Source: Elgaria multicarinata webbii
Taxonomy: Eukaryota > Chordata > Lepidosauria > Squamata > Anguidae
Reading direction: 5' to 3'
DNA length: 64,000 nt
Assembly (NCBI RefSeq): GCF_023053635.1
Contig: NC_086173.1
Span: 127,336,697 to 127,400,696, forward strand
Part shown: piece after piece, positions 29,801 to 38,645 of the stretch
Position numbering within the stretch: position 1 is the stretch's first letter
Layout of the letters: each line of letters begins with the position of its first letter
Notes under the pieces: model-generated
What the model saw: the letters and a program-made list of their open reading frames with translations, nothing else
What the model was told of the DNA's origin: nothing
The model's database searches: none
Position numbers and translations under genes: made by a program

Positions 29801-30310
29801 CCTGGATGTGTTTGCAGCTCCTCCCTCAAACAGGAATAGTTTACTTCAGAAGTAAAGGCCTTCTGTTTGTACTGACCACACTGCCAATGCAGTGGGGGAG
29901 TAAACTTTGGTGCATCCTCCCCTAACCAAGATGAAATATTTTACTGCTGAAGTCAGTATTGGAGTAAACTACTGCTGTCATGACAAAAGGGTTGGTGCAA
30001 ACACACCCTCTGACCTTCAAACCCCATTGGAGCAAGAATACAAATATTTCCAAGTTCTTGTTAATGTTCATTGTCACTATTATTGGGCATTTTTCTGCAC
30101 TCTGTGGCCAACCCAGTCCTAAACCACCTCAGAAAATGAAGCACTCGTACCTGCAACACTCTTCAATCCTGGTGTGAAGAGGGACTGGAATTCGGAAGAC
30201 TCTAGCTTCATCGTACTTAAACGACGCCACAGGATTTTAATCCCTGCTCTGCTGCGGGGGAAGAGAGGAAGACCTGCCTTACAGCCTTGGAGGAACAGTT
30301 GACTCCACAT
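20613..30310 (-). CDS. TRNT1: TRNT1, CCA-adding tRNA nucleotidyltransferase 1, complete
   Basis: Seven coding exons on the minus strand (30310-30151, 28305-28112, 26860-26722, 25088-24962, 23330-23137, 22241-21988, 20861-20613) total 1317 nt, 438 residues plus stop; human is 434. The enzyme adds CCA to tRNA 3' ends in mitochondria and in nucleus/cytosol. Residues 1-33 form a basic, aromatic mitochondrial presequence ([11 protein letters not shown]); M34 is an alternative start for the non-mitochondrial form. Class II nucleotidyltransferase motifs are seen: motif A GGAVRDLL (67-74) with metal-binding D81xD83 in [12 protein letters not shown], motif [10 protein letters not shown] (154-162), and motif [12 protein letters not shown] (197-207). 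All phases agree across exons. It is convergent with CRBN, as in other vertebrates. Odd: a SINE ends at the donor of the exon at 24962. Confidence 0.96.
21282..21355. repeat. Fold-back family B, half copy
   Basis: ggcacaatctaaagcacgtt tagacagaaaaaagtcctat aacacccagcattcctcagc matches one arm of family B. The second arm is missing. Lies in a TRNT1 intron. Confidence 0.6.
21532..21670. repeat. Fold-back repeat family A copy
   Basis: gggatgggcaagttgtgtcc ... tgttttggcctacaactcct pairs with gggagttgtaggcaaaaaca ... tgcccatgcc. Lies in a TRNT1 intron. Confidence 0.75.
21988..22241 (-). CDS. TRNT1: TRNT1 coding exon ([20 protein letters not shown]...)
   Basis: 254 nt with acceptor tccctcag and donor gtaagt. 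It ends PYQDFVID, exactly on a codon. Confidence 0.95.
22328..22466. repeat. Fold-back repeat family A copy
   Basis: Outer arms cagccttcctcagc / ctgtggaaggctga and inner arms ttggacttcaacttccgtga / cctgggagttgtcattcaaa. Lies just upstream of the TRNT1 exon at 22241. Confidence 0.75.
22745..22945 (+). repeat. Old CR1 LINE 3' fragment
   Basis: gcagtggaacagagtgcctt ... tggattggccacttagcaga ... gatcccttccaattcaatga follows the CR1 3' consensus with many differences. Confidence 0.6.
23137..23330 (-). CDS. TRNT1: TRNT1 coding exon ([20 protein letters not shown]...)
   Basis: 194 nt with acceptor ttcctcctag and donor gtaaag. It covers the neck/body helices, ending GVAGYI in phase with the next exon. 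Confidence 0.95.
23648..24960 (+). repeat. Sauria SINE, split by an L2 LINE
   Basis: Head at 23648-23781: cagtgtggtgtagtggctaa (box A region), a degenerate box B, then ccccactcggccatgg and gtgacattgggccaatcac. The body resumes at about 24886 with attatgtacaccgccttggg and gcgggatataaatgcaataa, followed by an (AAT)n tail that ends at the TRNT1 donor. The L2 at 23782-24885 sits between the halves. The family is specific to squamates. Confidence 0.85.
23782..24885 (-). repeat. L2-clade LINE, 3' RT part, nested in a Sauria SINE
   Basis: A long minus-strand open stretch from about 24890 to 24002 encodes [13 protein letters not shown] (RT catalytic YADD box), then [40 protein letters not shown] and [12 protein letters not shown], all L2 RT landmarks. 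The 3' end is tacagcaccatgtacattg atggtgc plus (AAT)n at 23779-23850. 5'-truncated. About 300 codons remain open, so it is fairly young. Confidence 0.9.
24962..25088 (-). CDS. TRNT1: TRNT1 coding exon with motif D; SINE at its donor
   Basis: 127 nt coding [20 protein letters not shown] and on to [11 protein letters not shown], with acceptor tgctttacag. The donor is cag|gtattattatt: the intron bases from about +3 onward are the (AAT)n tail of an antisense SINE. Confidence 0.94.
25800..26341. mobile_element. Non-autonomous DNA element with terminal inverted repeats
   Basis: Starts ggctcagttcagaaaacaag tttctctacg and ends with the reverse complement of ggctcagttcagacaacacg tttctctacg. The TIRs are about 30 bp with few mismatches, and internal arms of the type actccac...gtggagt occur. 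No transposase. Target duplication not clear. Confidence 0.75.
26722..26860 (-). CDS. TRNT1: TRNT1 coding exon with motif B
   Basis: 139 nt coding [20 protein letters not shown] and on to [11 protein letters not shown]; donor gtaaag. No long open frame marks it; it was found by translating the region and phase matching. Confidence 0.94.
27621..27750. repeat. Fold-back repeat family A copy
   Basis: aagcaacctggtgcccttca ... ggggtacaactcccagaatc pairs with gatgggatttgtagtccaaa ... gcatcaggatgcctacc. Lies in a TRNT1 intron. Confidence 0.75.
28112..28305 (-). CDS. TRNT1: TRNT1 coding exon with motif A
   Basis: 194 nt with acceptor ccccactccag and donor gtaaaa. It codes [20 protein letters not shown] and on to HGTITAR, including the GGAVRD loop and the catalytic DxD. 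Confidence 0.95.
28470..28640 (-). repeat. L2-type LINE 3' tail
   Basis: (TTTA)n then cattta tataccgccccacagccgaagctctctgggcag, the reverse of the squamate tail gagcttcggctgtggggcgg. Confidence 0.8.
28720..29045 (+). repeat. LINE 3' fragment (L2-like)
   Basis: Reads agaggaccttctcagtaggg ... ccttcaggaaagctctgaag acccacctgttttcactggc ... tggcctataaataa, the same block order as L2 3' ends at 62.1 kb. Old and diverged. Confidence 0.65.
29497..29558 (+). repeat. CR1 LINE 3' terminus
   Basis: tttggactcgatggccttgt aggccccttccaactctgct attctatgattctatga. Only the last ~60 bp are present. Confidence 0.85.
30151..30310 (-). CDS. TRNT1: TRNT1 first coding exon (presequence)
   Basis: ATG at 30310-30308 directly follows a T-rich acceptor ending in AG, so the upstream exon is untranslated. 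It codes the presequence and [20 protein letters not shown]; donor gtacga. Confidence 0.92.
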
Positions 30311-30415
30311 CTAAAAAAAAATAAAAAATGGTACAAGTGAATGAGTGGTATATAATTTCTCTTGTGTCAAATGAGACAAATTATTGCAACCTTCATCTTC
30401 CTAGTGCACAGCCTA

Positions 30416-30480
30416 ACCCTAACCTGGTGCCCTCTAATGTGTTGGACTACAACTCCCATCAGTCCCAGCCTGGTTAGGAA
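30416..30480. repeat. Fold-back family A, partial
   Basis: acctggtgccctctaatgtg ttggactacaactcccatca gtcccagcc matches one arm only. Confidence 0.6.
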
Positions 30481-30521
30481 ATATATAACACACACAGGCT
30501 AAAGATCACTATATGGTACCT

Positions 30522-30620
30522 CAATTTATTTATTTATTTATTTATTACATTTTTATACCGCCCAATAGCCGAAGCTCTCTGGGCGGTTCACAAAAAATTA
30601 ACCAAGTGATCACTAAACAG
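30522..30620 (-). repeat. L2-type LINE 3' tail
   Basis: (TTTA)n then ttataccgcccaatagccga agctctctgggcggttcaca, a short 5'-truncated insertion just upstream of the TRNT1 first coding exon. Confidence 0.8.
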
Positions 30621-30663
30621 AATAGAGGAAGAACTATTATGCCAGTCTAGGCATTCCAAACTT

Positions 30664-30895
30664 ATACAACACAAATGTGGTATAGCATAAGGGGTAAGGG
30701 TCAAGGACACCCTAGTTCAAATCTTGCCTCTACCATGGTAACCTCAGGCAAGTCGCTCTCTCTGTCTCAGCCTCCCCACCATCTGCAGTATGAAGGATCA
30801 AAATAATGACCTTACAACTCGATAATGCATGTGAAGGACTTTGAGCATTTGTAAGTACAAGACAAATTCTTATTTATTATGATTATTACTATTAT
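30664..30895 (+). repeat. MIR-type SINE
   Basis: tggtatagcataaggggtaa ... tagttcaaatcttgcctcta ... ctcaggcaagtcgctctctc ... cctccccaccatctgcagta ... gataatgcatgtgaaggact, then ATT-rich end. Block order and spacing follow the MIR consensus. Old. Confidence 0.75.
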
Positions 30896-31024
30896 TAAAG
30901 CTAAGAATTGCACGAAGGCCTTCTAGTTAACTGTCTGCAAATCAATACTACTGTTATCCCCCACCCCCTCAAAGATAAGCTATAGCCTTCAACCAGCTAA
31001 AAAGAAGGCCTACTGTAACTGGGA

Positions 31025-31087
31025 GTAGGGCTGCTGCTGTAGACTGATGGTAGAGCATGTATGTGCTTTGCATGCAGAACATCTCGG
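31025..31087 (+). repeat. tRNA-derived SINE head, cut by a Sauria SINE
   Basis: ctgatggtagagcatgtatg tgctttgcatgcagaacatc tcgggtt is the head of the 54.2 kb SINE family. It stops where the Sauria SINE tail begins. Confidence 0.6.
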
Positions 31088-31350
31088 GTTTATTTTTAAT
31101 TTATTATTGCATTTACATCCCATATTTCCCCCCTTGTAAAGAACCCAGGGTGACTTACAGCACCTCCTCCTCCTCCTCCTCTCTATTTTACCCTCACAAC
31201 AACCATGTAAGTTAGATTAGGCTGAGAGTCAGTGGCTATCTCAAAGTCACCCCAGGCCCAGTGAGCTTCAAAGCCAAGTGAGGACTAGATCCCAGGTCTC
31301 TCAAGTGCCAGTCCAACATCTAATCACTACACCACACTGGTTCTCACTAA
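31088..31350 (-). repeat. Sauria SINE
   Basis: On the minus strand: gaaccagtgtggtgtagtga ttagatgttggactgg ... gatctagtcctcacttggct ... gtgaggg, GGA-repeat run (plus strand tcctcctcctcc at 31162-31179), then gggatgtaaatgcaataata. Confidence 0.8.
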
Positions 31351-31365
31351 ATCCCCAGTTAACGG

Positions 31366-31556
31366 CACAATGCTATTTATGTTTAGACAGGAAAAAAGGT
31401 CGTACAACTCCCAGCGTGCCCAGTCATGGCTGTCTGAGGAATGCTGGGCGTTGTAGGACTTTTGCCTGTCTAAACATTTATTTTATTTATTATTAAAACG
31501 TTTGTATCCCACCCTATATCACTGGGATCTCAGGGCGGCATAGGATTGCACCCTAA
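31366..31556. repeat. Fold-back family B copy split by a LINE tail
   Basis: Arms gacaggaaaaaaggtcgtac aactcccagcgtgcc and gaggaatgctgggcgttgta ggacttttgcctgtctaaac. The right end taggattgcaccct is separated from its arm by about 64 bp (31477-31540) of an L2-type tail with ttattattaaaacgtttgta tcccaccc. Confidence 0.75.
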
Positions 31557-31642
31557 AAAGCTTCCAGATAGCACAGCTGGGAAACAGCTTTATCAGAAGA
31601 CCTGGACTGCGCCAGAGAATAGTGCTAGACACCCCCCCCCCC

Positions 31643-31770
31643 AGGGTAGTCAACCCAGTGCCCTCCAGATGTTTGGAACTACAAGTCTCATAAGCCCCCT
31701 CCAGCAAGGCCAGTGCCCAGGAATTATGGGAGCTGTAGTCCAACACGTCTGGAGGGCATCGGCTTGCTTA
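31643..31770. repeat. Fold-back repeat family A copy
   Basis: cagtgccctccagatgtttg gaactacaagtctcataag pairs with attatgggagctgtagtcca acacgtctggagggca. It touches the TRNT1 CpG island. Confidence 0.8.
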
Positions 31771-31849
31771 TTCTTGCGTTAGACGCTCTATGGATCTGGC
31801 TCCGTCAGACTGGAGGAGGGAAGAGGATCGGGACCGGAAAGCGGCATTT

Positions 31850-32240
31850 CATCAGCAAGTCCGGCAAGCGGAGGACGCGCGCATGGAGACCGCAAAGGAG
31901 GAGCCGCCGCCGCGGCCGCCTTCACTCACTCACTCACCCAGGCGCTTGCTGCTGTTTCTTCTGTCGCCACAGCTCAGAGGTGAGCTCAAAGCGCCGCGAC
32001 CGGCGAGGAGGCGGAGAAGGAAGCGAGGCCGGAAATCCCGCTCCGCCTTGGAGGCGGCCTGTGAGGGAGGGCGCGGCAGAGGCGGCGGCGCAATTCTCGC
32101 CGCCTGGTCTCCGCGTCGTTGCATTGAGGGGCGGCGCTCTCATGCTTAGCCGCTCCTCGTAGGCGTCTCTGGCGCCAACGACAGATTCAGCCCGGTGAAG
32201 CTTTCGTCCTGGCGACGTCCCCAAATTGGAGGTGGCGGCT
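31850..32240. promoter_or_regulatory. CpG island promoter of TRNT1
   Basis: The most CpG-rich block of the window, with many gcg/cgc and GGCGG motifs and no clear TATA box. Typical of a housekeeping promoter. In human, IL5RA lies divergently on the other side. Confidence 0.7.
31938..32130 (-). other. TRNT1: Probable TRNT1 untranslated exon 1
   Basis: GC-rich, CpG-dense block with a minus-strand splice donor tgg|gtgagtgag at 31937. It lies upstream of the first coding exon, whose ATG follows an acceptor. The 5' end (TSS) is a guess. Confidence 0.5.
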
Positions 32241-32459
32241 TCTCATCGTGTAAGGCAACTTTGCAAAAGGGCTTGCTGGGCGCGAATCCTTAAAAATAAT
32301 CGCTTAGAGAAAATGAATTATCCTAGGAATGCTACAGCATCGGTAGAACCATTTTTGGTCATGTGGGAAAAGCCCATGTCAAACTTAGTATCAGGGGAGG
32401 CGCAAAACATGTTGTTGCCTGAGGCGGAGGACAAGATGGCGCCCCCTCCCATTCCGTGT

Positions 32460-33530
32460 ATAAAAGGACATAAGAAGTGCCATGCTGGATCAAACCAAGG
32501 GTCCATCTAGTAGTGCACTCTGTTCACACAGTGGCCAACCAGCTGTTGACCAGGGTCCAACAAGCAGAACATGATGCAGCAGCACCTTCCCACCCATGTT
32601 CCCCTGCAACTGGTGCACACAGGCTTATTGCCTCGAATACTGGTGACAGCACACAACCATCAGGGCTAGTAGCCATTGATAGCCTTTGCCTCCAGGAATT
32701 TATCCAACCCCCTTTTAAAGCCATCCAAATTGCTGGCCATCACTACATCTTGTGGTAGTGAGTTCCGTAATTTAACTATGCGCTGTGTGAAGAAGTACTT
32801 CCTTTTATTTGTCCTGGATCTCCCACCAATCAGCATCATGGGATGACCCCAGGTTCTAGTATTTTGAGAGAGGGAGAAAAATGTCTCCCTATCCACATTC
32901 TCCATACCATGCATAATTTTGTACACCTCTATCGTGTCTCCCCATAGGCAGGATCTACACTACTGCTTTATAGTGATATTGAAGTGCACTGAGAACTGTT
33001 GGGGCCCATGACACATCTACACCAAACAGGATATAACACAATGAAAGTGCCATGGGCCCCAACAGTTGTCAGTGCACTTCAATACCACTATGAAGCAGTA
33101 GTGTAGATCCTACCTCTATATACAGCTTTCATACCACTTTCATAGTGCTATATCCTGCTTGGTGTAGATCTGGCCTTAGACTCCCTTTTTCCAAGCTAAA
33201 TAATCCCAGCTGTTGTAACCTTCCCTCCTAGGGGAGATGCTCCACCCCCTTAATCATTTTAGTTGCCCTTTCTGCACTTTTTCCAGCTCTACTATCTTTT
33301 TTTAGGTTTGGTGACCAGAACTGTACACAATATTCTGTGTGGTCGCACCATAGATTTGTATAAAGGCAGTATATTGGCAGTTTTATTCTCAATTTCTTTT
33401 CTTACAGTGCCTAACACGGAGTTAGCCTTCTTTATAACCCACAAACAAGCCATTATATGATATTAGCAATGACATTCCCAATTGCTACCCAAATGATTCC
33501 TTTTAGTGTATTGCAACCAGCTGCATTATG
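32460..33530 (-). repeat. CR1-type LINE 3' part, interrupted by a DNA element
   Basis: The minus frame at 32926-32666 encodes YKIMHGMENVDRETFFSLSQ, FFTQRIVKLRNSLPQDVV and on to INGY, the C-terminus of CR1 reverse transcriptase. The 3' end is near 32460. The 5' side resumes at 33178 with tagactccctttttccaagc and runs to about 33530. The element at 32946-33177 splits it. Confidence 0.85.
32946..33177. mobile_element. Short TIR element (gatctacac family), copy 1
   Basis: Ends ggcaggatctacac / gtgtagatctggcc. Inside is a long hairpin: ctgttggggcccatg / catgggccccaacag with arms of about 58 bp. It lies in CR1 sequence, with ata on the left and tta on the right, suggesting a 3-bp TWA-like target as in PIF/Harbinger. 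No transposase. Confidence 0.75.
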
Positions 33531-35531
33531 AAAGCCTCGTATCGAGCTCCACGCTCCTAGCAAGATGTTCTGTTCTGGTTAGCATTTCCCTGCATAGCAG
33601 GGTGAGCCATTTTTTTGTTTAATATTGGGAGAGATTCCTGAGCAATTTGTGATGTATCATGGAGAGCTGCAGTTCACAGAGAAAAAGCCAAAAGTCTAAC
33701 TGGGCAAGGGCAGCAACCGTCTTAAATTTGCCTACAGGAGCTCTCTGTATTGGAGCTTCATATAGAGCTGAAATCTGAAGGTAATTTTACTCCTAAAAAT
33801 GGGACCCTCAGTCAAATTTCAGCTTTGCCAAAATAGAGAAAAAATGGGCACAGTGAAATGCAGTTATATCTCTTACTCCAAGAGCTAAGCATAGTCACTA
33901 TTTCTACAAATCTTTTAAGGCATTGCACAGCTTTGTAAATGTGTACATATCTTTGTCCCTATACAACTCAATATTTATCAAAAGATAAAATTTCTTTACG
34001 TTGCACACTAGTTTGCATTCTTTATTGGATAACTGTCTAGTGCAACTTTTCTTAACATGATACATACACGTCTGTCCTATTTTGCTCTTTTGGGGGTACA
34101 TTCTTTAATGCTTTTTTCCTGATTTACTGAATGACTTTACTCTCTGTCATGTGCTTTCCAGTCAGTGCTCCAATATGTTGTTCCTTTTCCTCTCAGGCTT
34201 GTTGGCTTTGATGCATTCTTCAGGTGTGTCATGCTGATCTTAGGGCAATTGTGGCCTGTTTTTATACTGATTTTTAACCTTGCCCCTTCTGACATAAAAA
34301 CAAGACAGTCTTTTAAAAATAGCTTAGCACAAAACTTTCAGTTTATACAGAATAAAACAGCCTTCAGCTCCGAGATGTTCTCAGTAGATTTATATGATAA
34401 ACAGTCTTTTGGCCTTTATTATTCTGTGTCCAGTTTTTGTAATACAGTAATATTGTCATGGCTGAAAAAAAACCCCTTTACAAATCCACTGTTACAGCTG
34501 AATGTTTTGGATGGCTAGTTTGAGCTGCCATTAAATACTGCTCTCTAGCTCGTCTCCTTCCTCCTCGTTAATTCTTTGTGTCGCTTACCAACTGCTCATG
34601 TTGGCTTCTCTCAGCAACTGCTGTTCATAATTCAATTTTCCAGCAGTTTCAATGATCAGCTAGTCCACTGATGTTGTTCTGCTTCCTGAGTTTTCACAGT
34701 ATTTTCAGAGATGAAAATTGTGTATGTATCATGAAAAAAGTGTGGTTCTTGGCACAAGTACTGATATAGGCTGTCGTTATGGAGTTCTGAAAAGGATTGA
34801 GGAGCTTGCCTCTCTAAATTGTGGATCAGTGGCAAAAGCAACGGTAGTTTGTGAGTTATGGTTGAACTGATCACACAAAAGCTGGAAAATAATTTCCCCA
34901 ACCATAACACCAGCTCCCTTTCTAACCGGAATGTGCCTTGGGCAAAACGACCTGTGGATGTGTGACAAGTGACCATTGGAATGCACATGTGACTGGGACC
35001 TATCAGTCAGCAGCCTGAGATCAAATTCTACTGCTAGTGTGGTAAACAATGTTCCTGAGGTGAAGGTATGGAACAGTGGTTTGCGGGGAAGCTCATGCCT
35101 GGATTTGCTGAGTGGGGGCTCCTACTAGGGATGGGTATCTGGGTTTGGGGCTCACCCCAGGGGTAGGTATCAGGGGTGGGGTCTTGTGCCAGTGGTAGGG
35201 CTCTGGGGGAAAGCTTTAGCCTGTGGTAGCAGCTGGAAGGGAGGTTTGGGGGGCGGGCTTCATGCTTAGGTCTCTGGATTGGGAGCTTATGCCTGGGTCT
35301 GCACAGTAGGGGTTTGGGGTGAAATGTCTGTAGTAGGGGTAATGTCTGAGATGGGACTGATGTCTGGAATGGGGCCTCAGGGTGTGTGTGAAATATGGGG
35401 TAGGGCCTCAGGGGCATGGGGTGGATTCTCAGTATAGGAGTGATAGTTCATGGAGGGGGTTGTGGGGAGGATGTGCCTGGCTTCTGACTCCCAGCCCCCC
35501 CCCCACAAGCATCATTCTCCAGAGTACCCAC
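33531..35531. other. Between TRNT1 and CNTN4, no recognised gene
   Basis: Plus-strand frame 34165-34518 and minus frame 34656-34988 match nothing known. From about 35.06 to 35.45 kb the sequence is G-rich with loosely repeated ggggtagg/ggtctggg units. The region where IL5RA would begin was read for cytokine-receptor motifs (Cys pairs, WSxWS) and none was seen. Confidence 0.4.
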
Positions 35532-36741
35532 TGTCGTGAGCTGAGCCCATGGTCCCTTTAAGAGAACATCTTTTGCTTCATCCCAGGGAGAGGGAGAGGG
35601 GTTTCTTTGTGTCTGAAAAGGGAGTAGCAAGCGAAATCCCAAGGCCGCGCTGGGCGAGAAGCGCCTGGCATCTGATAACGCCTCCCTGGGCTGGTACTGG
35701 GGGGAAAGTAACAAGTTGCAGCTGTGCAATGTCTGGGAGCATTCCCCCTCCCTTCGGGAGAGGTGTGGGTTGCTATGGGGTTTCTATTGGTCAGGGTGGG
35801 TCTGGTGACAAGGGGGTTCCAGAAAGGGATAAAGGCTTAGGCACCTAAGGGTCCGGTGTCTTTCCTGTGGGTGTCAGGAATCCAGCGTGTGTGTGGTGAG
35901 TCAGAGCGTCCAAGCTGGGCCGGCTGGATGGTGGAGGCTCCCCGTGGCTGCTGAGGGAAGGAGTCCTAATTCGAGTGGTGTGAAGCCAAGTCGGAGTGAG
36001 CAACAAAGGGGTTGAGCCACAGAATTAAGTGTTTGTTTTGTTTTAGTTTAGGTTTGGGTACAATTGGGCAAGGGACCTTGCTGGAATTACGGCTGGTGGG
36101 TGGTAAAAGTGGGGAGTGAGTGAATTCTATTAGTCTTGAGAGTGTAAAGGGGGAGGATAAGGTATTAGTCCCTGCTGTCCTAAGTGCGTTATTCCTTTGT
36201 CCGTGTTTTTTCCCCAAACCTCTTATGTGTTTACCTTAATGTGTGGACCCTTATGAGAGTGTGTAGTGTGAAGAATAAATTTATTTATTTGTTTGTTACA
36301 TTTTTATACCGCCAAATAGCCAAAGCTCTCTGGGCGGTTCACAAAAATTAAAACCATAATAAAACAACCAACAGGTTAAAAGCACAAATACAAAATACAG
36401 TATAAAAAGCACAACCAGGATAAAACCACGCAGCAAAATTGATATAAGATTAAAATTCAGAGTTAGAACAGTAAAATTTAAATTTAAGTTAAAATTAGGT
36501 GTTAAAATACTGAGAGAATAAAAAGGTCTTCAGCTGGCGACGAAAGGAGTACAGTGTAGGCGCCAGGCGGACCTCTCTGGGTAGCTCATTCCACAACCGG
36601 GGTGCCACAGCGGAGAAAGCCCTCCTCCTAGTAGCCACCTGCCTCACTTCCTTTGGCAAGGGCTCACAGAGAAGGCGTTTGGTCCCTATCTCTAGAGTGT
36701 GGTGTGTTTTCTTGAGAACCTAGACTACAAAGGGTTAACAA
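35532..36741 (+). mobile_element. Possible solo LTR of an endogenous retrovirus-like element
   Basis: The block begins TGTCGTGAG, has an inverted CCAAT box (ctattggtca), a TATA-like ggataaagg near 35.83 kb and an AATAAA near 36.27 kb, and may end ...ttaaca at 36741. An L2 insertion lies at 36275-36693. Its class cannot be set and no coding part is seen. A promoter-bearing host sequence is the alternative. Confidence 0.3.
36275..36693 (-). repeat. L2-type LINE 3' insertion with target duplication
   Basis: TTTA-rich tail, then ttataccgccaaatagccaa agctctctgggcggttcaca, up to agtagccacctgcctcactt cc (RT C-terminal part in reverse). It is flanked by gagagtgtgtagtgtg (left) and tagagtgtggtgtg (right), a plausible target duplication. 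Confidence 0.8.
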
Positions 36742-37415
36742 GCATCAGTGAAGGGGCGTGAGTCTGGGCTGGCTGATTTAGACCCCCCTTCTCCAGCTGA
36801 GGAATCACGGAGTCAAACTGAGCGATTCCACTACACCCACCACACAGGCACAAGCTCCTCCAACTGCTCTCCAAACCACCACCATCCTGATTCCCTATTC
36901 ATATCATTCACCCACAGACACCCACACTCTCTCCTGGCCTGACAATTCTGGCAGCTTTTCATCCATATACGAGCAACATGTGGTTAGTCACTCCTTTTTA
37001 CTCTTTTCCTCAAATTTTCACACTCAGAAAAAAAATTCTACCATATGCCCATGCACTAGAAGAACTCTCCATGGTCCTGTATCTCAAATGGCAATGCTAA
37101 CTTCTGGCATGAAGCAGTACATTGCGGGGATTCTTTTCTCCTATAACATCCCATAATAAGCTTTGTTACGAACCAAACCTAGTTAATCCACTAGCAAATT
37201 ATGTAGCTACCTATGTGCGAAATCTGGGGCAGATCAGACAAGGGGGAGCTTAGCTATGCCCCTCCCCCCCCAAACTGACATTTTGCCTCCATGGGAAAAA
37301 CACGCAAAATTGTGTTCCCAACCAGAACTGTGGGCCTATCCAGGCCACCCACAATAATCATACATATTTTTTCCCTCTCTCTCAGGCAGGATGCCCATGA
37401 GATCACAGAAACTAT
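36742..37415. other. No recognised gene
   Basis: Unassigned sequence with short CAC-rich runs near 36.84-36.93 kb. Confidence 0.4.
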
Positions 37416-37545
37416 GGCCTTAGCTAGACCTAAGGTTTATCCCGGGATTGTCCCAGGGTCATCCCTATTCATGTAAATAACATACAGGATATCCTGGGAG
37501 CAGGCAGGGACGACCCCGGGATAAACCTTAGGTCTAGCTAAGGCC
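37416..37545. mobile_element. Palindromic TIR element (ggccttagctagacc family), copy 1
   Basis: 130 bp with perfect 31-bp inverted ends: GGCCTTAGCTAGACCTAAGG then TTTATCCCGGG (37416-37446) and its exact complement at 37515-37545. A second copy is at 54654. Too short to code. Confidence 0.85.
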
Positions 37546-38147
37546 TAAAAGGCACAGAAATTATGGGAGTATCAGCCAGGGATAGCTGGCAACAATATGG
37601 GCAAAGAAGTGTATTGAAGATTGATTCCAGGAGAAGTACAGTTAATGAAATGGGAAAATGTAGCAGGATTCTCTAGTTTGGAGTCAGTTAAATCCACAAT
37701 CGAAATTGGAATTCAGTTTTCCATGTTCCAATTCCTATTTCTAACATATAATCTATTGAACGTTTGCCTGTGCATATTCAAAAAGGTGCAAAGGTTGTTT
37801 CTTTATGACCAGATCTTCAGCTGGTATAGTTGCACTTGAAGTTACTCTCACAGTCTTTGTTTCCCAACTATGAAATTAAAGTTGATATTAATTCCTTCAA
37901 TCGCATGGCTGTTGTGATCATGAATAGTAATTTTAATATGTTTTGTCTGTGAAAATGCTATAAAATAAAATTAAAACATGTTCAGAATGTTTTATTTAAA
38001 ATCTTGAACCAGATAAGCCAATGTTAATTTTGTTGGTTTTCACTTTGGTTACAGTGTTTATATGTTCATCTTTTCCACTTTTTGTAATATGAAGAATGCA
38101 AGTATTAAGGGTGTTTTGTTTGTTCCTGAAACAGAGCTAGGGCCATA
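37546..38147. other. No recognised gene
   Basis: AT-rich unassigned sequence. The frame at 37621-37839 has no known match. Confidence 0.4.
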
Positions 38148-38274
38148 GGCATCTGCTTTATACTGAGTCATATTGTTAATCCATCTAGCTCAGTATTATC
38201 TACACTGACTGGCAACAGGACTCAGGTTTCAGGAAGTGGTCATAGGAACATGGGGAGCTGCCTTATACTGACTG

Positions 38275-38645
38275 GTTGTGCACGATCATGTAGGGGGAAA
38301 TAAGCCATGGTGGCTTATTTCCCCTGCTGTGCGTGCTGGTCACATGCTGGGAGATTTGCATACCGTATTTCTTCGATTCTAAGACACCATCAATTGTAAG
38401 ACACACACTAATTTCAGTACCACCAACAGAAAAATGCTTTGATTCTAAGAAATAATAAATGCACCTGCGATTCTAAGACGCACCTCATTTTTAGAGATGT
38501 TTATATGGGGGGAAAAGTGTGTCTTAGAATCGAAGAAATACAGTAATTATCTTTGCCAGCACGGCTTGCCATGTCATGTGAACCTGTCGAGGGTGGCTTG
38601 TTGCTGTGGTTAACAAATTACCCTGAACCCATGGCTTGTTATAGA
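38275..38645. mobile_element. Insertion inside the SINE, with possible TIRs
   Basis: Contains ggggaaataagccatgg, an internal palindrome with ccatggtggcttatttcccc, and near the other end acccatggcttgttatag. It interrupts the SINE block ...ctgactg|...|ccactgagtcagaccattgg. It is itself cut by the TA element. Confidence 0.5.
38363..38543. mobile_element. TA-flanked MITE (attcttcgattctaagac)
   Basis: Ends ccgtatttcttcgattctaa gac and gtc ttagaatcgaagaaatacag are inverted copies, with TA at 38361-38362 and 38544-38545. TIR plus TA duplication suggests the Tc1/mariner group. Internal cttagaatc-type repeats are present. No coding capacity. Confidence 0.8.

Noticed and set aside
31713-32224. Long overlapping open frames on both strands
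   Set aside because: They lie in the TRNT1 CpG island; GC-rich DNA lacks stops, and the products are Arg/Pro/Ala-rich with no known match.
34165-34518. 117-codon plus-strand frame as a candidate IL5RA exon
   Set aside because: No Cys pair, FNIII strand pattern or WSxWS motif, and no flanking splice signals in phase.
35034-35417. 127-codon minus-strand frame rich in Pro/His
   Set aside because: Arises from loosely repeated G-rich sequence; no domain, no splice context.
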